Assembly: GCF_018598225.1 (NCBI RefSeq)
Contig: NZ_JAHESF010000034.1
Location: 1 to 64,000 of the forward strand
DNA length: 64,000 bases
Source of the DNA: Chryseosolibacter histidinae
GTDB taxonomy: Bacteria; Bacteroidota; Bacteroidia; Cytophagales; Cyclobacteriaceae
Reading direction: 5' to 3'
In this document: positions 36,722-46,140 of the stretch, piece by piece
Layout of the letters: every line of letters begins with the position of its first letter
How positions within the stretch are numbered: position 1 is the stretch's first letter
Notes under the pieces: generated by a model
What the model was told of the DNA's origin: nothing
Database searches by the model: none
Seen by the model: the letters and a program-made list of their open reading frames with translations, nothing else
Program-made: the position numbers and the translations under genes

Positions 36722-37951
36722 TTACTGTCTCTTTTTCCCATTTACGCCTCCCCTCCGGTTACGGTTGCGACCGTTGGAGAACCTGCGTTTCGGTTTGGAA
36801 CCTGTGGCGGAAATGGCCGGCCCTTCTCCCAGGTCAGCGGGCAGCGGAAGTTTGGCGATCTCTTTGCCGATCAGTTTTTCGACACGCAAAAATTTGTGAT
36901 GATCCTTTTCGTTGACGAATGTGATGGCAACACCAGTGCGTTCTGCGCGGGCCGTTCTGCCGATGCGGTGCACATAGTCTTCTGCGTCGTGTGGCGTATC
37001 ATAGTTGATGACAAGACCAATGCCTTCCACATCGATACCACGTGAAAGAATGTCTGTACCGATGAGGATCTGCAGTTGTCTGTTCTTGAAGCGGTTCAGG
37101 ATCTGCTCCCGTTCCGCCTGCTCCAGGTCTGAGTGAAAGGATTGCGCTGAAAGGCCGGCCCTGGCAAGCTCGGAGCCCAGCCGCTTCACATTCTCTTTCG
37201 AGTTTGAGAAGATGATCACGCTCTTGTAATCGTCCTGGTTGAGCAGTCGTTTCAACAAAACATTTTTCTGGTGATCGTACAGCAGGTAGGCCTGCTGCAG
37301 AATACCTTCTGCAGGTTTTGAGATAGCGATGTTCACCTCCTTAGGCTGAACCAGTATCTGGTTTGCCAGTGTGCGGATGCGCGGCGGCATGGTGGCGGAG
37401 AACAACAGGGTCTGCCGCTTGGTGGGCAGGTATTTGATGATCTTGACGATGTCGTCGAAGAATCCCATGTCGAGCATCCGGTCTGCTTCGTCGAGCACCA
37501 GGTGCTGCAGGTGATTGAAATCAATGGTGCCGGAAGCAAGCAGTGCTATCAGGCGGCCCGGAGTGGCAATAATGATGTCTGCGCCCTGTTCCAGTGCCTT
37601 GCGCTGCTGATCCCAGGTGGCGCCGTCGTTACCGCCATATACCGGAATGGAGCTGACGCCGAGAAAATATCCGAATCCTTCAACCTGCTGGTCGATCTGC
37701 AGGGCAAGCTCTCGCGTGGGCGCGATCACAAGCGTGTTCAAATGACGTTTCTCAGAGTGTACGATCTTGTTGAGGATGGGCAGAATGTAGGCTGCTGTTT
37801 TACCGGTTCCTGTCTGCGCACAGGCGATCAGGTCATGGCCGGAAAGGATTACTGGTATCGTATTCTCCTGCACAGGCGTCGGCTTGGTATAACCCATGGA
37901 ATCCAGTCCATCCAGAAGGCGTTCGTCGAATTTAAAATCTTGAAAAGTCAA
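36722..37951 (-). CDS. DEAD-box RNA helicase, RhlE-like
   Basis: 409 residues. All helicase motifs are readable: Q motif YTKPTPVQ, motif I AQTGTGKT (45-52), PTRELALQ, TPGR, DEAD, SAT, and HRIGRTAR. The C-terminal 35 residues are basic and glycine/asparagine-rich (SKPKRRFSNGRNRNRRGG), as in RhlE-type proteins that remodel ribosome or mRNA structures. Single gene. Confidence 0.96.
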   Translation of the reverse strand: MTFQDFKFDERLLDGLDSMGYTKPTPVQENTIPVILSGHDLIACAQTGTGKTAAYILPILNKIVHSEKRHLNTLVIAPTRELALQIDQQVEGFGYFLGVSSIPVYGGNDGATWDQQRKALEQGADIIIATPGRLIALLASGTIDFNHLQHLVLDEADRMLDMGFFDDIVKIIKYLPTKRQTLLFSATMPPRIRTLANQILVQPKEVNIAISKPAEGILQQAYLLYDHQKNVLLKRLLNQDDYKSVIIFSNSKENVKRLGSELARAGLSAQSFHSDLEQAEREQILNRFKNRQLQILIGTDILSRGIDVEGIGLVINYDTPHDAEDYVHRIGRTARAERTGVAITFVNEKDHHKFLRVEKLIGKEIAKLPLPADLGEGPAISATGSKPKRRFSNGRNRNRRGGVNGKKRQ

Positions 37952-38040
37952 TGTTGTAAGTGAATTGTTGAAAAATATTGGCAGCGGGGCGTTTCCGAAT
38001 TACGTTTCCCAAGGTAAAAAAGCGGAAGATAGTCAAAAAA

Positions 38041-38240
38041 TCAACGCTGATTATGGGATTTTTAGGATTAATCTGATTATTGATTTGCAGGATTAACAAA
38101 GATCCAACCTCGATTGTTCCGATTTCAACCACGATTACTGGATTAACAGGATTCAAGCTCCTGAATTAGTCCTGTAAATCCTTCAATCCAGGTCCTGGTC
38201 TAATCCTGTAAATCCTTTAATTCTGGTCTAATCCTGGTTT
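38041..38240. repeat. GGATTAACAGGATT-type repeat running into the DUF1080 gene
   Basis: Left part has GGATTAA words (GGATTTTTAGGATTAATC, GGATTAACAGGATT). The right part has the inverse (TAATCCTG, TAAATCC). Period is about 8-9, less regular than the heptamer arrays. The right arm covers the last codons of the DUF1080 gene (stop at 38217) and writes its tail KPGLDQN. Confidence 0.8.
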
Positions 38241-39578
38241 AATCTTGATGCTTCGGAACGATACCTGATCGCCATGATCTTGCAGGAGGATGTGGCCCTT
38301 TTCAGCCATGCCGAAGTTCTGCCACTGCTGGTATTTGCTGCGGGCTACCAGGGCCTGGTAAACCGGTGATCCTCGCTGGTATTCCACCACCTTGTAGCCG
38401 TTCAGCCAATGCTCTACGCGGTTATCAGGATACACTACGATACGGCCGCTGTTCCATTCTCCAATAGGACGTTGCCCGCGTTTAATCTTCAATGACGGGA
38501 TGAGGTCATATAGCGATGCGATAGTCCGGTTGACTACAACACCCTGTTTGGCATCAGGATGTTTTTCATCATCCAGCACCTGGTATTCAAGCCCGATGGC
38601 CGAGCCGCTGTTACCTTCCTTCTCTGTAACAAAGTATTTAACACCGCTGTTGGCTCCTTCGGTAAGCCTGAACTCGAACTGCAGATCGAAAGCGCCGAAC
38701 GTTTCTTTCGTGATGATGTCGCCACCATTCTGTGATTCAGCACCGCTTGATTTGAGCACGCTCAGCACACCATCTTCGATCTTCCATCCCTGTGCGGGGA
38801 ACTGCTCCTTGTAGGCGCCCCTCCACCCTTCCGTTGTTTTGCCATCCCACAAGAGCTTCACGCCGTTCTGTTTCTCCTGCGCTGAAAGGGTATTGGGAAC
38901 GAGGTTCACCACAAAGAGTTTGTCCCAGACATACGGCTTCAGGTCCTTGGTCTGGATGCGGATGTTCCGCCACCGCACCTGCTGGCCTGCCTCCTCGGGT
39001 TTGCTGATGGCGTGAACCTGCAGAGCAATAAAACCTTTCGAGGTCATGTTGTCTACCAAATGTGCCGTCGGAATACGGTTCACCCAAATGCGGATCACGT
39101 CGCCGATGCACTCGATCCGGCACGAGTTCCATTCACCTTTCCGGTAAGCTTTCTTTCCTTCGGGATTGTATTCCAACGGATAGAGCCAGTCGCGGCGCGC
39201 TTCGTCATAGATGCCACCTGTCCATGCGCGCGCCGATGGATCGATCTCCATCTGGTAGCCATGCACCCTGCCGTTCTTGAATTCCGGTTTGCTTTCGCTC
39301 CTGAACTGAATGCCCGAATTCATCTCCGCATCGAGCCTGAACTCAAGCTCCAGGATAAAGTCTTCGTAAATGGATTCAGTGGTTAAAAAAGAGTTGGGCT
39401 CATTGTAAACTGTTGTGCCCACGATCTCACCATTCTTTACCTCATACTTTGCGTTACCATTCAGCTGCTTCCAGCCCTTCAGATCTTTACCATTGAACAG
39501 CTCTGTCCAGTTACCACGCACCTGAGCTCCTGTGGTGATACTTACTAGACATAGAAAGAATAAACTCAGATATTTCAT
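38217..39578 (-). CDS. Secreted two-domain DUF1080 protein (3-keto-disaccharide hydrolase-like)
   Basis: 453 residues with signal peptide (YLSLFFLCLVSITTGAQ). Two tandem DUF1080 concanavalin-like domains are visible: the first begins WTELFNGKDLKGWKQLNG (about 24), the second VKLLWDGKTTEGWRGAY (about 240). Each has a FILELEFRL / DLQFEFRLTEGANSG strand. The family includes hydrolases of 3-keto-glycosides, found together with Gfo/Idh/MocA dehydrogenases; the next gene upstream is such a dehydrogenase, on the same strand. A joint role in sugar oxidation-cleavage is inferred. The last residues come from a repeat. Confidence 0.9.
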   Translation of the reverse strand: MKYLSLFFLCLVSITTGAQVRGNWTELFNGKDLKGWKQLNGNAKYEVKNGEIVGTTVYNEPNSFLTTESIYEDFILELEFRLDAEMNSGIQFRSESKPEFKNGRVHGYQMEIDPSARAWTGGIYDEARRDWLYPLEYNPEGKKAYRKGEWNSCRIECIGDVIRIWVNRIPTAHLVDNMTSKGFIALQVHAISKPEEAGQQVRWRNIRIQTKDLKPYVWDKLFVVNLVPNTLSAQEKQNGVKLLWDGKTTEGWRGAYKEQFPAQGWKIEDGVLSVLKSSGAESQNGGDIITKETFGAFDLQFEFRLTEGANSGVKYFVTEKEGNSGSAIGLEYQVLDDEKHPDAKQGVVVNRTIASLYDLIPSLKIKRGQRPIGEWNSGRIVVYPDNRVEHWLNGYKVVEYQRGSPVYQALVARSKYQQWQNFGMAEKGHILLQDHGDQVSFRSIKIKPGLDQN

Positions 39579-39593
39579 ATTTAAAGATAGTTA

Positions 39594-39675
39594 AAAGGAG
39601 TAAGAAGTAAGGAGTAAGTAGAAAGGAGGCTGCGCTCATTCTTACTCCTTACTACTTACTCCTTACTTCTTTTCT
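39594..39675. repeat. Heptamer palindrome, AAGGAGT word, compact hairpin
   Basis: Left arm 39594-39630 reads AAGGAGT, AAGAAGT, AAGGAGT, AAGTAGA, AAGGAGG. Right arm 39639-39675 reads TTCTTAC, TCCTTAC, TACTTAC, TCCTTAC, TTCTTTT. Only 8 bp separate them, so a hairpin of more than 30 bp can form. It lies between two genes on the same strand. Confidence 0.95.
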
Positions 39676-39695
39676 TCTAAAACGTGTACCAAAGA

Positions 39696-40742
39696 CTAAG
39701 CGATCTTAACAGCACGCATCGTCTTGCTACTCTCACCACAAGCTTCGATCAAGCGAATCCCATCCCGCGATTCTTCGGGTTTCACAGCAAGAGGTTTGCC
39801 ATGGCAGATCGCTTCATACAAATTATCGTAGAAGCTCAGGTAATTGCCGGGGATTGTCTCGATGAGGCCGTTATAGTTCAGGCCGTTGACGGTGGTATTA
39901 AGTTTGCCCCACCATTCTTTGCTCTCGCTTCCCCATCCCGGCGTGCCCGGAATTTTTTTGTCTTTCAGCGCCTGCTCCTGCGGATCGAGCCCGTATTTGA
40001 TGAACGAACCCTCCGTGCCATGCGCGATATACCGGGGGCCCGGCTCGCGTACGAGATAACTCGACTTGACGATCACATGAAAATCTTTGTAGGTAAGACG
40101 GATGTCATAAAAATCATCCACCTTTCCTCCCGGCCGCTGCGCACCCAGGCGCGCATCAACAGACAAGGGCATGCCGAACAACACCAGCGCCTGATCGAGC
40201 ATGTGCGACCCGAGGTTGTAAAGAATGCCCGTACCTTCCTTGGCTTCCTCCTTCCAGGTATTGGCTTCGATATAATTTCTAAAGCGATCATAGTGAAGCT
40301 CGAACTCCACCAGCTTTCCCACCAGCTTTTGTTCGATCACCTTCCTCACCGTCATAAAATCTCCATCCCAGCGGCGGTTCTGGAAAACGGTGAGTATTCG
40401 CTTTTGCTTGGCGGCCAGCGCGATGAGCTCATCGGCCTGCTGTGCCGTGACGGTAAATGGTTTTTCTACGATCACATGCTTGCCTGCGTTCAGGGCATCT
40501 TTCGTATAGCTGTAGTGCGATTCGTTGGGTGTGTTCACGATCACCAGCTCAACAGCGCTGTCTTTCAGGATCTCTTCGGGCGTGTTGACGAGCCTGTGAG
40601 CATGCTTCGCCGGCTTTCGCAGGTCGCGCTGCATCACGGATGAGATCTGAAAGCCCGGGTGCGCATCGAGCAGCGGGCCGTGAAAGACCTCGCCCGACAT
40701 GCCATAAGAAAATAAAGCGGTGTTGATGATGCGGGATGACAT
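39696..40742 (-). CDS. Gfo/Idh/MocA family oxidoreductase
   Basis: 348 residues from the ATG at 40742 (MSSRIINTALFSYGMSGEVFH); the frame is open 81 codons upstream, but that part lies in repeat DNA. A Rossmann NAD(P) fold opens the protein, with EKPFTVTAQQADEL as the family's EKP motif near residue 93. The C-terminal alpha/beta domain follows. It should oxidise or reduce a sugar or inositol-like substrate. Gene order with the DUF1080 protein suggests 3-keto sugar formation, but a repeat separates them and no dedicated pathway is visible. Confidence 0.92.
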   Translation of the reverse strand: MSSRIINTALFSYGMSGEVFHGPLLDAHPGFQISSVMQRDLRKPAKHAHRLVNTPEEILKDSAVELVIVNTPNESHYSYTKDALNAGKHVIVEKPFTVTAQQADELIALAAKQKRILTVFQNRRWDGDFMTVRKVIEQKLVGKLVEFELHYDRFRNYIEANTWKEEAKEGTGILYNLGSHMLDQALVLFGMPLSVDARLGAQRPGGKVDDFYDIRLTYKDFHVIVKSSYLVREPGPRYIAHGTEGSFIKYGLDPQEQALKDKKIPGTPGWGSESKEWWGKLNTTVNGLNYNGLIETIPGNYLSFYDNLYEAICHGKPLAVKPEESRDGIRLIEACGESSKTMRAVKIA

Positions 40743-40794
40743 GACTGTACTTGATTGATTTGTGTATAAGTTAACGTATCTGCCACTAATTAAA

Positions 40795-41040
40795 GGTCCA
40801 CGGTCCACAGTCGACAGTCCACTTTCCACAGCCCCCACCCCATGAAACCGGTATCCTGAGCGATGCATGTGAGGCGGTAATGTGCGAGCGAATGATCCCC
40901 TATTCTTTACTGCGTACTTACTACGAAAGCTTGTCTTACAAAGTGCACTTCCGCCATATGGGGATCCTTCACTCCCGCCAGCCAACGCACTTCCATCGTT
41001 CAGGATGACGGGCCTAACCGTCTGCGGGTCCGTGGACTAG
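40795..41040. repeat. Heptamer element GTCCACG/GTCGACA with nested inner palindrome
   Basis: Left arm 40795-40830 reads GGTCCAC, GGTCCAC, AGTCGAC, AGTCCAC, TTTCCAC. The right arm is short (GGGTCCGTGGACTAG, to 41040). Inside, TATCCTGAGCGATG (40851-40864) and GCGAATGATCCCC face the inverse GGGGATCCTTCACTC and CATCGTTCAGGATGACGGG (to 41012). The same inner palindrome type occurs at 23701-23874. Confidence 0.85.
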
Positions 41041-41044
41041 CCAT

Positions 41045-41080
41045 AAAAAAGCCAGTCTGAATAATTCAAACTGGCTTTTA
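41045..41080. terminator. Bidirectional intrinsic terminator
   Basis: GCCAGT (41051-41056) pairs with ACTGGC (41070-41075), and the inner TGAAT/ATTCA extends the stem. It is flanked by A6 on the left and TTTT on the right, so it can stop transcripts from both sides. It lies 24 bp after the stop codon of the TPR gene (minus strand). Confidence 0.88.
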
Positions 41081-41103
41081 TAAAAATGACTCAGGCCATG
41101 ATG

Positions 41104-42324
41104 CTAGTTCTCGGAGTCAGCGCCGAGCTCCTTCAGGCGTTTGATCACGCGTTGCTCTTTAGCGTCATCACCGAGGTAATAATAAATGGTTCTCAGCCTG
41201 TCGAGCACATCCACATCTTTCGGGTTCAGCTGTTCAGCTTTTTCCCAGTAAGGAAGTGCGATCCTGTATTTCTCAACCAGCAGCTTGTCGAGCTCAGCTG
41301 ATTTTTTCTTATCGGCAGCAGACATGCCCAGGCTTTTCAGCTGATCCCTGATCTTGTTGGCGTCGATCAGGTAGATCTGCGCCAGGTAATATTGGGGATC
41401 GAAATAGTTCGGGTCGATCTTCAGCGCATCCTGGAAGTTTTTCTTCGCTTCTTCCCAGTTCTCTATTTTGGAGTTGGTGTAGCCGAGATAGAAGTGCAGG
41501 ATCTTGTTGTTCGGTTCTTTCTGCACTGCTGCTTCAAGGCTTCCTTTTGCTTCCTGGATCTTGTTCTGGTCGATCAGCAGACCGATCTCCAGCTTCGGAA
41601 AATCAGGGTTTGTAGGCAATGCCGCTTTACCTTTGCGCACCACTTCAAGGGCCTTGTCCTTGTTCTCCATAGGGCCGGCGTTGTAGATCTGGTAAAGGAT
41701 CAGGTACGCATCTTTCGACTTGCCGCCCTTCTCGAGGTACTTGTTGATGTTCTCGATGGCCAGCTCGTTGTTCTCGTTCTGTTGTGCCACGAGGCCGGTA
41801 ACATAATATGTCAGCGTATCGTTGCTGTAGGTCTTGATCTGGCTTTCGAAGATCTGCTTGGTCTTGCCCAGGCTCTTGAGACTGCCTTCGTTGTCAGCGT
41901 CGTCCTGGAACTGCTTGATACCTTTGTCAAGGTAGTAGTTGGCAAGCATTTCCAGCTGTTGCGACTTGGTCACGGGCATAATGCTTCCGGGATCCTGTGT
42001 GAAGTACTCGGAGCCTGACTTGCCAAGCTGATCGGCTTTTGCAAAAGACTCGAGCGCTACTTTCAACGGATCGGGATCAAGCGACTTGAAGGATTCGTTG
42101 GACGTTGTATCAATCGCCGCATAGATCAATCCGCGGTAATACCAGGTCTTTCCGTCATTCATGGTCTTCTCATAGGTAGTTGCCGCATCGATCATATCCT
42201 TCGCCTCATTCAGCTTGCCCTCCTTCATCAGATTCAATGCTTTATTGATATTTGGCTTAGGCTGTTTCTGCGCAAAAACAGCTACGCTGGCCAGCATCAA
42301 CATCAGAAAAATTAGTCGTTTCAT
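41104..42324 (-). CDS. Periplasmic tetratricopeptide-repeat protein
   Basis: 406 residues with signal peptide ending VFAQ. TPR-like helical repeats run through it (KALNLMKEGKLNEAKDMID, LHFYLGYTNSKIENWEEAKKNFQDALKIDPNYFDPQYYLAQIY). The segment IALPYWEKAEQLNPKDVDVLDRLRTIYYYLGD closes it. TPR proteins are scaffolds; the partner is unknown. It begins 11 bp after the gyrA stop codon and likely shares its transcript. The terminator at 41045-41080 ends the unit. Confidence 0.88.
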   Translation of the reverse strand: MKRLIFLMLMLASVAVFAQKQPKPNINKALNLMKEGKLNEAKDMIDAATTYEKTMNDGKTWYYRGLIYAAIDTTSNESFKSLDPDPLKVALESFAKADQLGKSGSEYFTQDPGSIMPVTKSQQLEMLANYYLDKGIKQFQDDADNEGSLKSLGKTKQIFESQIKTYSNDTLTYYVTGLVAQQNENNELAIENINKYLEKGGKSKDAYLILYQIYNAGPMENKDKALEVVRKGKAALPTNPDFPKLEIGLLIDQNKIQEAKGSLEAAVQKEPNNKILHFYLGYTNSKIENWEEAKKNFQDALKIDPNYFDPQYYLAQIYLIDANKIRDQLKSLGMSAADKKKSAELDKLLVEKYRIALPYWEKAEQLNPKDVDVLDRLRTIYYYLGDDAKEQRVIKRLKELGADSEN

Positions 42325-42335
42325 TTCTATGTTGT

Positions 42336-44846
42336 TTAATTGTTTGTAGTTGACTGGTTTAAGTTCTCTCCTTCTATTTTTTCTATTTTCTGTATTTTTT
42401 CCACAGAGGAGATCCGGTCATCGTCGTTGAGCTTGATGAGGCGTACACCCTGTGTTGCCCGGCCCATTACCCGCAGCTCTTTCACTTCAATGCGGATAGT
42501 GATGCCTGAGCGGTTGATGATCATGAGCTCATCGTCATCGCCCACTTCCTTGATGGCAACAAGTTTGCCAGTTTTATCCGTGATATTGATGGTTTTGACG
42601 CCCTTTCCGCCACGGTTGGTGATGCGGTAATCATCCATCGACGAACGTTTGCCGTAGCCGTTCTCCGATACCACCAGCAGGTTCGCATCCTCGCGGGTGA
42701 TACATACCATGCCGATCACCTTATCGGCCTCCGAATCCAGCGTTACACCGCGAACACCAGCGGCAGTACGGCCCATCGGACGCACCTGCGATTCGTTAAA
42801 GTGAACCGCCTTACCCTCGCTTTTCGCGATCACAATATGGTTGTTGCCATTGGTAAGCGAAGCGTTGAGCAGCCGGTCGCCCTCATGAATGGTGATGGCG
42901 TTAATGCCGCCCTGGCGTGGACGCGAATAGGCTTCCAGTGATGTTTTTTTGATGATGCCCCCTTCGGTACAGAGGATCACAAAGTTGTTCGTGATGTAGT
43001 TCTCATCCTGCAGGTCTTTCACATTGATGATAGACCTCACGTTGTCGCCGGGTTCGATGTTGATGAGGTTCTGGATAGCCCTTCCCTTCGAGGTCTTGTT
43101 GCCTTCCGGGATCTCGTAGGCTTTCTTCCAGTATACTTTGCCCTGGTCGGTGAAGATCAGCAGGTAGTTATGTGCTTGCGCGATGAAGAGGTGCTCCGTG
43201 AAGTCGTCCTCTTTGGTGCTCACACCGCGTGAACCCACGCCTCCCCTTCCCTGGGTACGGTACTCAGACAACGAGGTACGCTTGATGTAACCCTGGTTGG
43301 AAATGGTGATGAGCATTTCCTCGTTCGGGATCAGCGCTTCCACCGTGATATCGTCGTCGTGCGGAACTACCTGCGTTCTGCGTTCGTCGCCGTAGCGCTC
43401 TCTCAGCTCCGTGAGCTCGTCCTTGATGATCTGCATCCTGATGTGTTCGTGCGCCAGGATCTCGTTCAGACGTTCGATGAGCTGTTTCACTTCTTTGTAT
43501 TCCTCCTGGATCTTGTCACGCTCAAGTCCTGTGAGACGTTGCAGACGCATGTCGAGGATCGCCTTCGCCTGGATCTCGGAGAGACCGAAGCGTGTCATCA
43601 GGCCGTCTCTGGCAGTATCCGGATCTTTCGAATTGCGGATCAGCGAGATCACTTCATCGAGATTGTCGAGGGCGATCAGGTATCCTTCGAGGATGTGTGC
43701 CCGGCGCTCGGCTTCCGCCAGCTCAAACTTCGTTCTGCGTACCACCACTTCATGGCGATGCTCTACGAAATGTTTGATCAGGTCTTTGAGGTTCAGCGTC
43801 TGTGGCCGGCCTTTCACCAGCGCCACGTTGTTCACGCCGAACGTAGACTGAAGCTGCGTGTATTTGAAGAGGTTATTGAGTACGATGTTGGGTACAGCAT
43901 CGCGCTTGAGGTCGTAAACCACCCGGTATCCCTCACGGTCTGACTCGTCGCGGATATCGGAAATGCCTTCGATCTTCTTTTCGTTGATGAGCGCTGCCGT
44001 CTTCTCGATCATCATGGCCTTGTTCACCATGTAGGGAACTTCCGTAACGATGATCTGATCTTTGCCGCTGGCGCTGGTAACGATCTCTGCCTTGGCACGG
44101 ACCACAATTTTGCCCCTGCCGGTGAGGAACGCTTCCTGTACACCAGACACACCGTAGATGATGCCACCGGTCGGAAAATCGGGAGCGGTGATATACCGCA
44201 TCAGCTCCTGAACAGTGATCTCGCGGTTGTCGATATAAGCGATAATGCCATCCACCACTTCACGCAGGTTGTGCGGCGCCATGTTCGTAGCCATGCCCAC
44301 GGCAATACCGGAAGATCCGTTCAGCAGCAGGTTGGGGATTTTGGCGGGAAGTACAGACGGTTCAGTGAGCGAGTCGTCAAAGTTAGGCTGAAAATCGACC
44401 GTATCCTTGTTGATATCGGCCAGCATTTCTTCAGCAATCCTGCGCAGCCTGGCTTCGGTATAACGCATAGCGGCAGGAAAATCGCCGTCTATGGAACCGA
44501 AGTTTCCCTGGCCATCCACAAGCGTATAGCGCAACGACCAGTCCTGGGCCATACGCACCATGGTATCATATACCGAGGCGTCGCCATGGGGGTGATATTT
44601 ACCAAGAACCTCACCGACGATCCTGGCTGATTTCTTATAAGGTTTGTTGTAGTTGACGCCCAGTTCCTGCATCCCGTAAAGGACCCTGCGATGAACTGGC
44701 TTCAGTCCATCCCGTACATCGGGAAGAGCCCTCGACACGATCACCGACATCGAATAATCGATGTAAGCTCCCCTCATCTCATCTTCAATATTGATCGGAA
44801 TTATGCTTTGCCTTCCTGGGGGCAAACCACCACTTTCTTCTGCCAT
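42336..44846 (-). CDS. gyrA: DNA gyrase subunit A
   Basis: 836 residues, normal length. The catalytic tyrosine is Tyr129 in [11 protein letters not shown]. The quinolone-determining region reads [19 protein letters not shown]; the position equal to E. coli Ser83 is Ala90, and Asp87 is Asp94. The C-terminal pinwheel has the GyrA-box-like QGRGGVG near residue 530 and six blade repeats. A glutamate/lysine-rich tail ends the protein. With GyrB it introduces negative supercoils. The TPR gene follows by 11 bp. Confidence 0.98.
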   Translation of the reverse strand: MAEESGGLPPGRQSIIPINIEDEMRGAYIDYSMSVIVSRALPDVRDGLKPVHRRVLYGMQELGVNYNKPYKKSARIVGEVLGKYHPHGDASVYDTMVRMAQDWSLRYTLVDGQGNFGSIDGDFPAAMRYTEARLRRIAEEMLADINKDTVDFQPNFDDSLTEPSVLPAKIPNLLLNGSSGIAVGMATNMAPHNLREVVDGIIAYIDNREITVQELMRYITAPDFPTGGIIYGVSGVQEAFLTGRGKIVVRAKAEIVTSASGKDQIIVTEVPYMVNKAMMIEKTAALINEKKIEGISDIRDESDREGYRVVYDLKRDAVPNIVLNNLFKYTQLQSTFGVNNVALVKGRPQTLNLKDLIKHFVEHRHEVVVRRTKFELAEAERRAHILEGYLIALDNLDEVISLIRNSKDPDTARDGLMTRFGLSEIQAKAILDMRLQRLTGLERDKIQEEYKEVKQLIERLNEILAHEHIRMQIIKDELTELRERYGDERRTQVVPHDDDITVEALIPNEEMLITISNQGYIKRTSLSEYRTQGRGGVGSRGVSTKEDDFTEHLFIAQAHNYLLIFTDQGKVYWKKAYEIPEGNKTSKGRAIQNLINIEPGDNVRSIINVKDLQDENYITNNFVILCTEGGIIKKTSLEAYSRPRQGGINAITIHEGDRLLNASLTNGNNHIVIAKSEGKAVHFNESQVRPMGRTAAGVRGVTLDSEADKVIGMVCITREDANLLVVSENGYGKRSSMDDYRITNRGGKGVKTINITDKTGKLVAIKEVGDDDELMIINRSGITIRIEVKELRVMGRATQGVRLIKLNDDDRISSVEKIQKIEKIEGENLNQSTTNN

Positions 44847-44910
44847 TTAAATTGCGTTTTTTAAGCTGGAATTACGTTTTTTTACAGCCGTGCAAGATAA
44901 GAAATAGTCT

Positions 44911-44993
44911 TCAAGTTTGAAGTTTAAAATTTAAAGTTTCAGGTTCTGGAACCGTGCCTCGCCCAACTTTAAATTTGAAACTTGAAACTTCCA
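44911..44993. repeat. Heptamer palindrome, AAGTTTG word
   Basis: Left arm 44911-44942 reads TCAAGTT, TGAAGTT, TAAAATT, TAAAGTT, TCAGGTT. Right arm 44968-44993 reads AACTTTA, AATTTGA, AACTTGA, AACTTCC. It is A/T-rich, unlike most arrays here, but has the same period and layout. It ends 1 bp before the stop codon at 44995. Confidence 0.92.
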
Positions 44994-44994
44994 A

Positions 44995-46005
44995 CTAATA
45001 AGGGTTGAGCTTCTTCTTGTTCTTCCCCTTGTACTTGATCAGTGTGGGATAGTTCTCGCCGTAGTGGGGGTTCTGCTTTTTGTAGATGGGATGGCGGCGG
45101 CTGCGGTATTCGCGGTTGCCATGGGCATGGTTGATCTGGGCATGGCAATCTTTCAGGAAGCACCTTCTCAACTCGGGTAAACGATAGGTTGCGCCAATGC
45201 TGAGATAAGCGGCATTGAGCCTGTGGGTGATGCTCTGGCTGGTCTCGGGTATCGACAGCTTGTAGTTCTTGAACTCGAACGAGGGCCGCACAAATACCTT
45301 GAAGTACTCTGACATCTCACGCTCCAGGCTCACACCAAGGTTGAAGTACATTCCTTTTTTGATCAGGCTGTCGTCGAACTGGCTGCCGAGCTTGTATCCG
45401 CCCACGTTGGCATCCACTACCACCACGTATTCATAGTAACGATAGACCTTGGCCCCGAGCAGCAGGAAATACTTTTTCAGGAAGAAGTTGTTAGCCTGCG
45501 GCGAAAATGAGCTGATGCTGCCGCCGTAGCTGATGGGTTTGAACTTGCCCAGGTGTGTGAATTCGTAGGAGTATCCCCCGCCGATCCGGTAGCGGTCGAT
45601 TTCCACATGCACCGTTGCCTTCAGGGGGATGCTGAAAGTTTTGCTTCGGAAGCCGATGGTTGCTGTATCTGAGTTCACGGAGAACGCGCCCGACGTTGTG
45701 GGGTATGTGGAAGGTGTTACTTTATTGAACCAGTCGCCATAACGTACGCCCGCGTTATCGTGGTCAAAGATCAGGGGCAGCGAGTCGGGCTGCTGAATGA
45801 TGCCGAAGCTGTCGAGCTTGTGATTGACGAATACCTGGCCGTAACCAGTGCTAAGGCTCACGTGGAGCTTGCTGAGCAACAACCGCAGCACACCACTCTT
45901 CTGGCGCTCGATGTAAAAATGCTCAAGGGGTATGGTGGCAGCCTTTTCGGACTTGTATTGCGCCCAAAGCAGCGGCATACCCGCCAGGGTGAACACCAGG
46001 GTCAA
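44995..46005 (-). CDS. Outer-membrane beta-barrel protein with basic C-terminal tail
   Basis: About 336 residues from a TTG at 46005. No ATG, GTG or TTG lies upstream before an in-frame stop, although upstream residues (RPKSIVLKRLTAI) would complete a good signal peptide ending PLLWAQ. The start is therefore uncertain. The main part has alternating strands and aromatic girdles of a barrel (RIGGGYSYEFTHLG, YFNLGVSLEREMSEYFKVFVRP). The last 50 residues are very basic (KGKNKKKLNPY) and contain HPIYKKQNPHYGENYP, a segment that looks conserved rather than random. Function unknown. It is the last gene of a probable operon with the COG3014 and LpoB-like genes. Confidence 0.7.
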   Translation of the reverse strand: MTLVFTLAGMPLLWAQYKSEKAATIPLEHFYIERQKSGVLRLLLSKLHVSLSTGYGQVFVNHKLDSFGIIQQPDSLPLIFDHDNAGVRYGDWFNKVTPSTYPTTSGAFSVNSDTATIGFRSKTFSIPLKATVHVEIDRYRIGGGYSYEFTHLGKFKPISYGGSISSFSPQANNFFLKKYFLLLGAKVYRYYEYVVVVDANVGGYKLGSQFDDSLIKKGMYFNLGVSLEREMSEYFKVFVRPSFEFKNYKLSIPETSQSITHRLNAAYLSIGATYRLPELRRCFLKDCHAQINHAHGNREYRSRRHPIYKKQNPHYGENYPTLIKYKGKNKKKLNPY

Positions 46006-46140
46006 TATAGCAGTTAAGCGCTTCAGGACGATGGATTTAGGTCTTCCAAGTACAACCGTAAGCCACTAAAAATCTGGCTTTTAAGGGATAAAAATAAGGG
46101 AATTGTTATAAACATCCTATACGTTTCTTTCCGGGGCAGC

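Larger units (their letters stand above)
40743..41103. other. 361-bp gap: nested palindromes plus terminator
   Basis: No gene. It contains the heptamer element 40795-41040, its inner GTCATCCTGA-type palindrome (about 40852-41012) and the terminator of the TPR gene at 41045-41080, all listed separately. Confidence 0.6.

Noticed and set aside
40743-40985. Upstream extension of the oxidoreductase gene
   Set aside because: The 81 extra codons are repeat DNA, and the Rossmann fold starts at the ATG at 40742.
41392-42018. Antisense frame of 208 codons opposite the TPR gene
   Set aside because: The minus-strand TPR repeats and signal peptide are clear; the plus-strand frame shows only hydrophobic shadow residues.
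43359-43943. Antisense frame of 194 codons inside gyrA
   Set aside because: gyrA is unmistakable here, and the antisense translation shows no signature.
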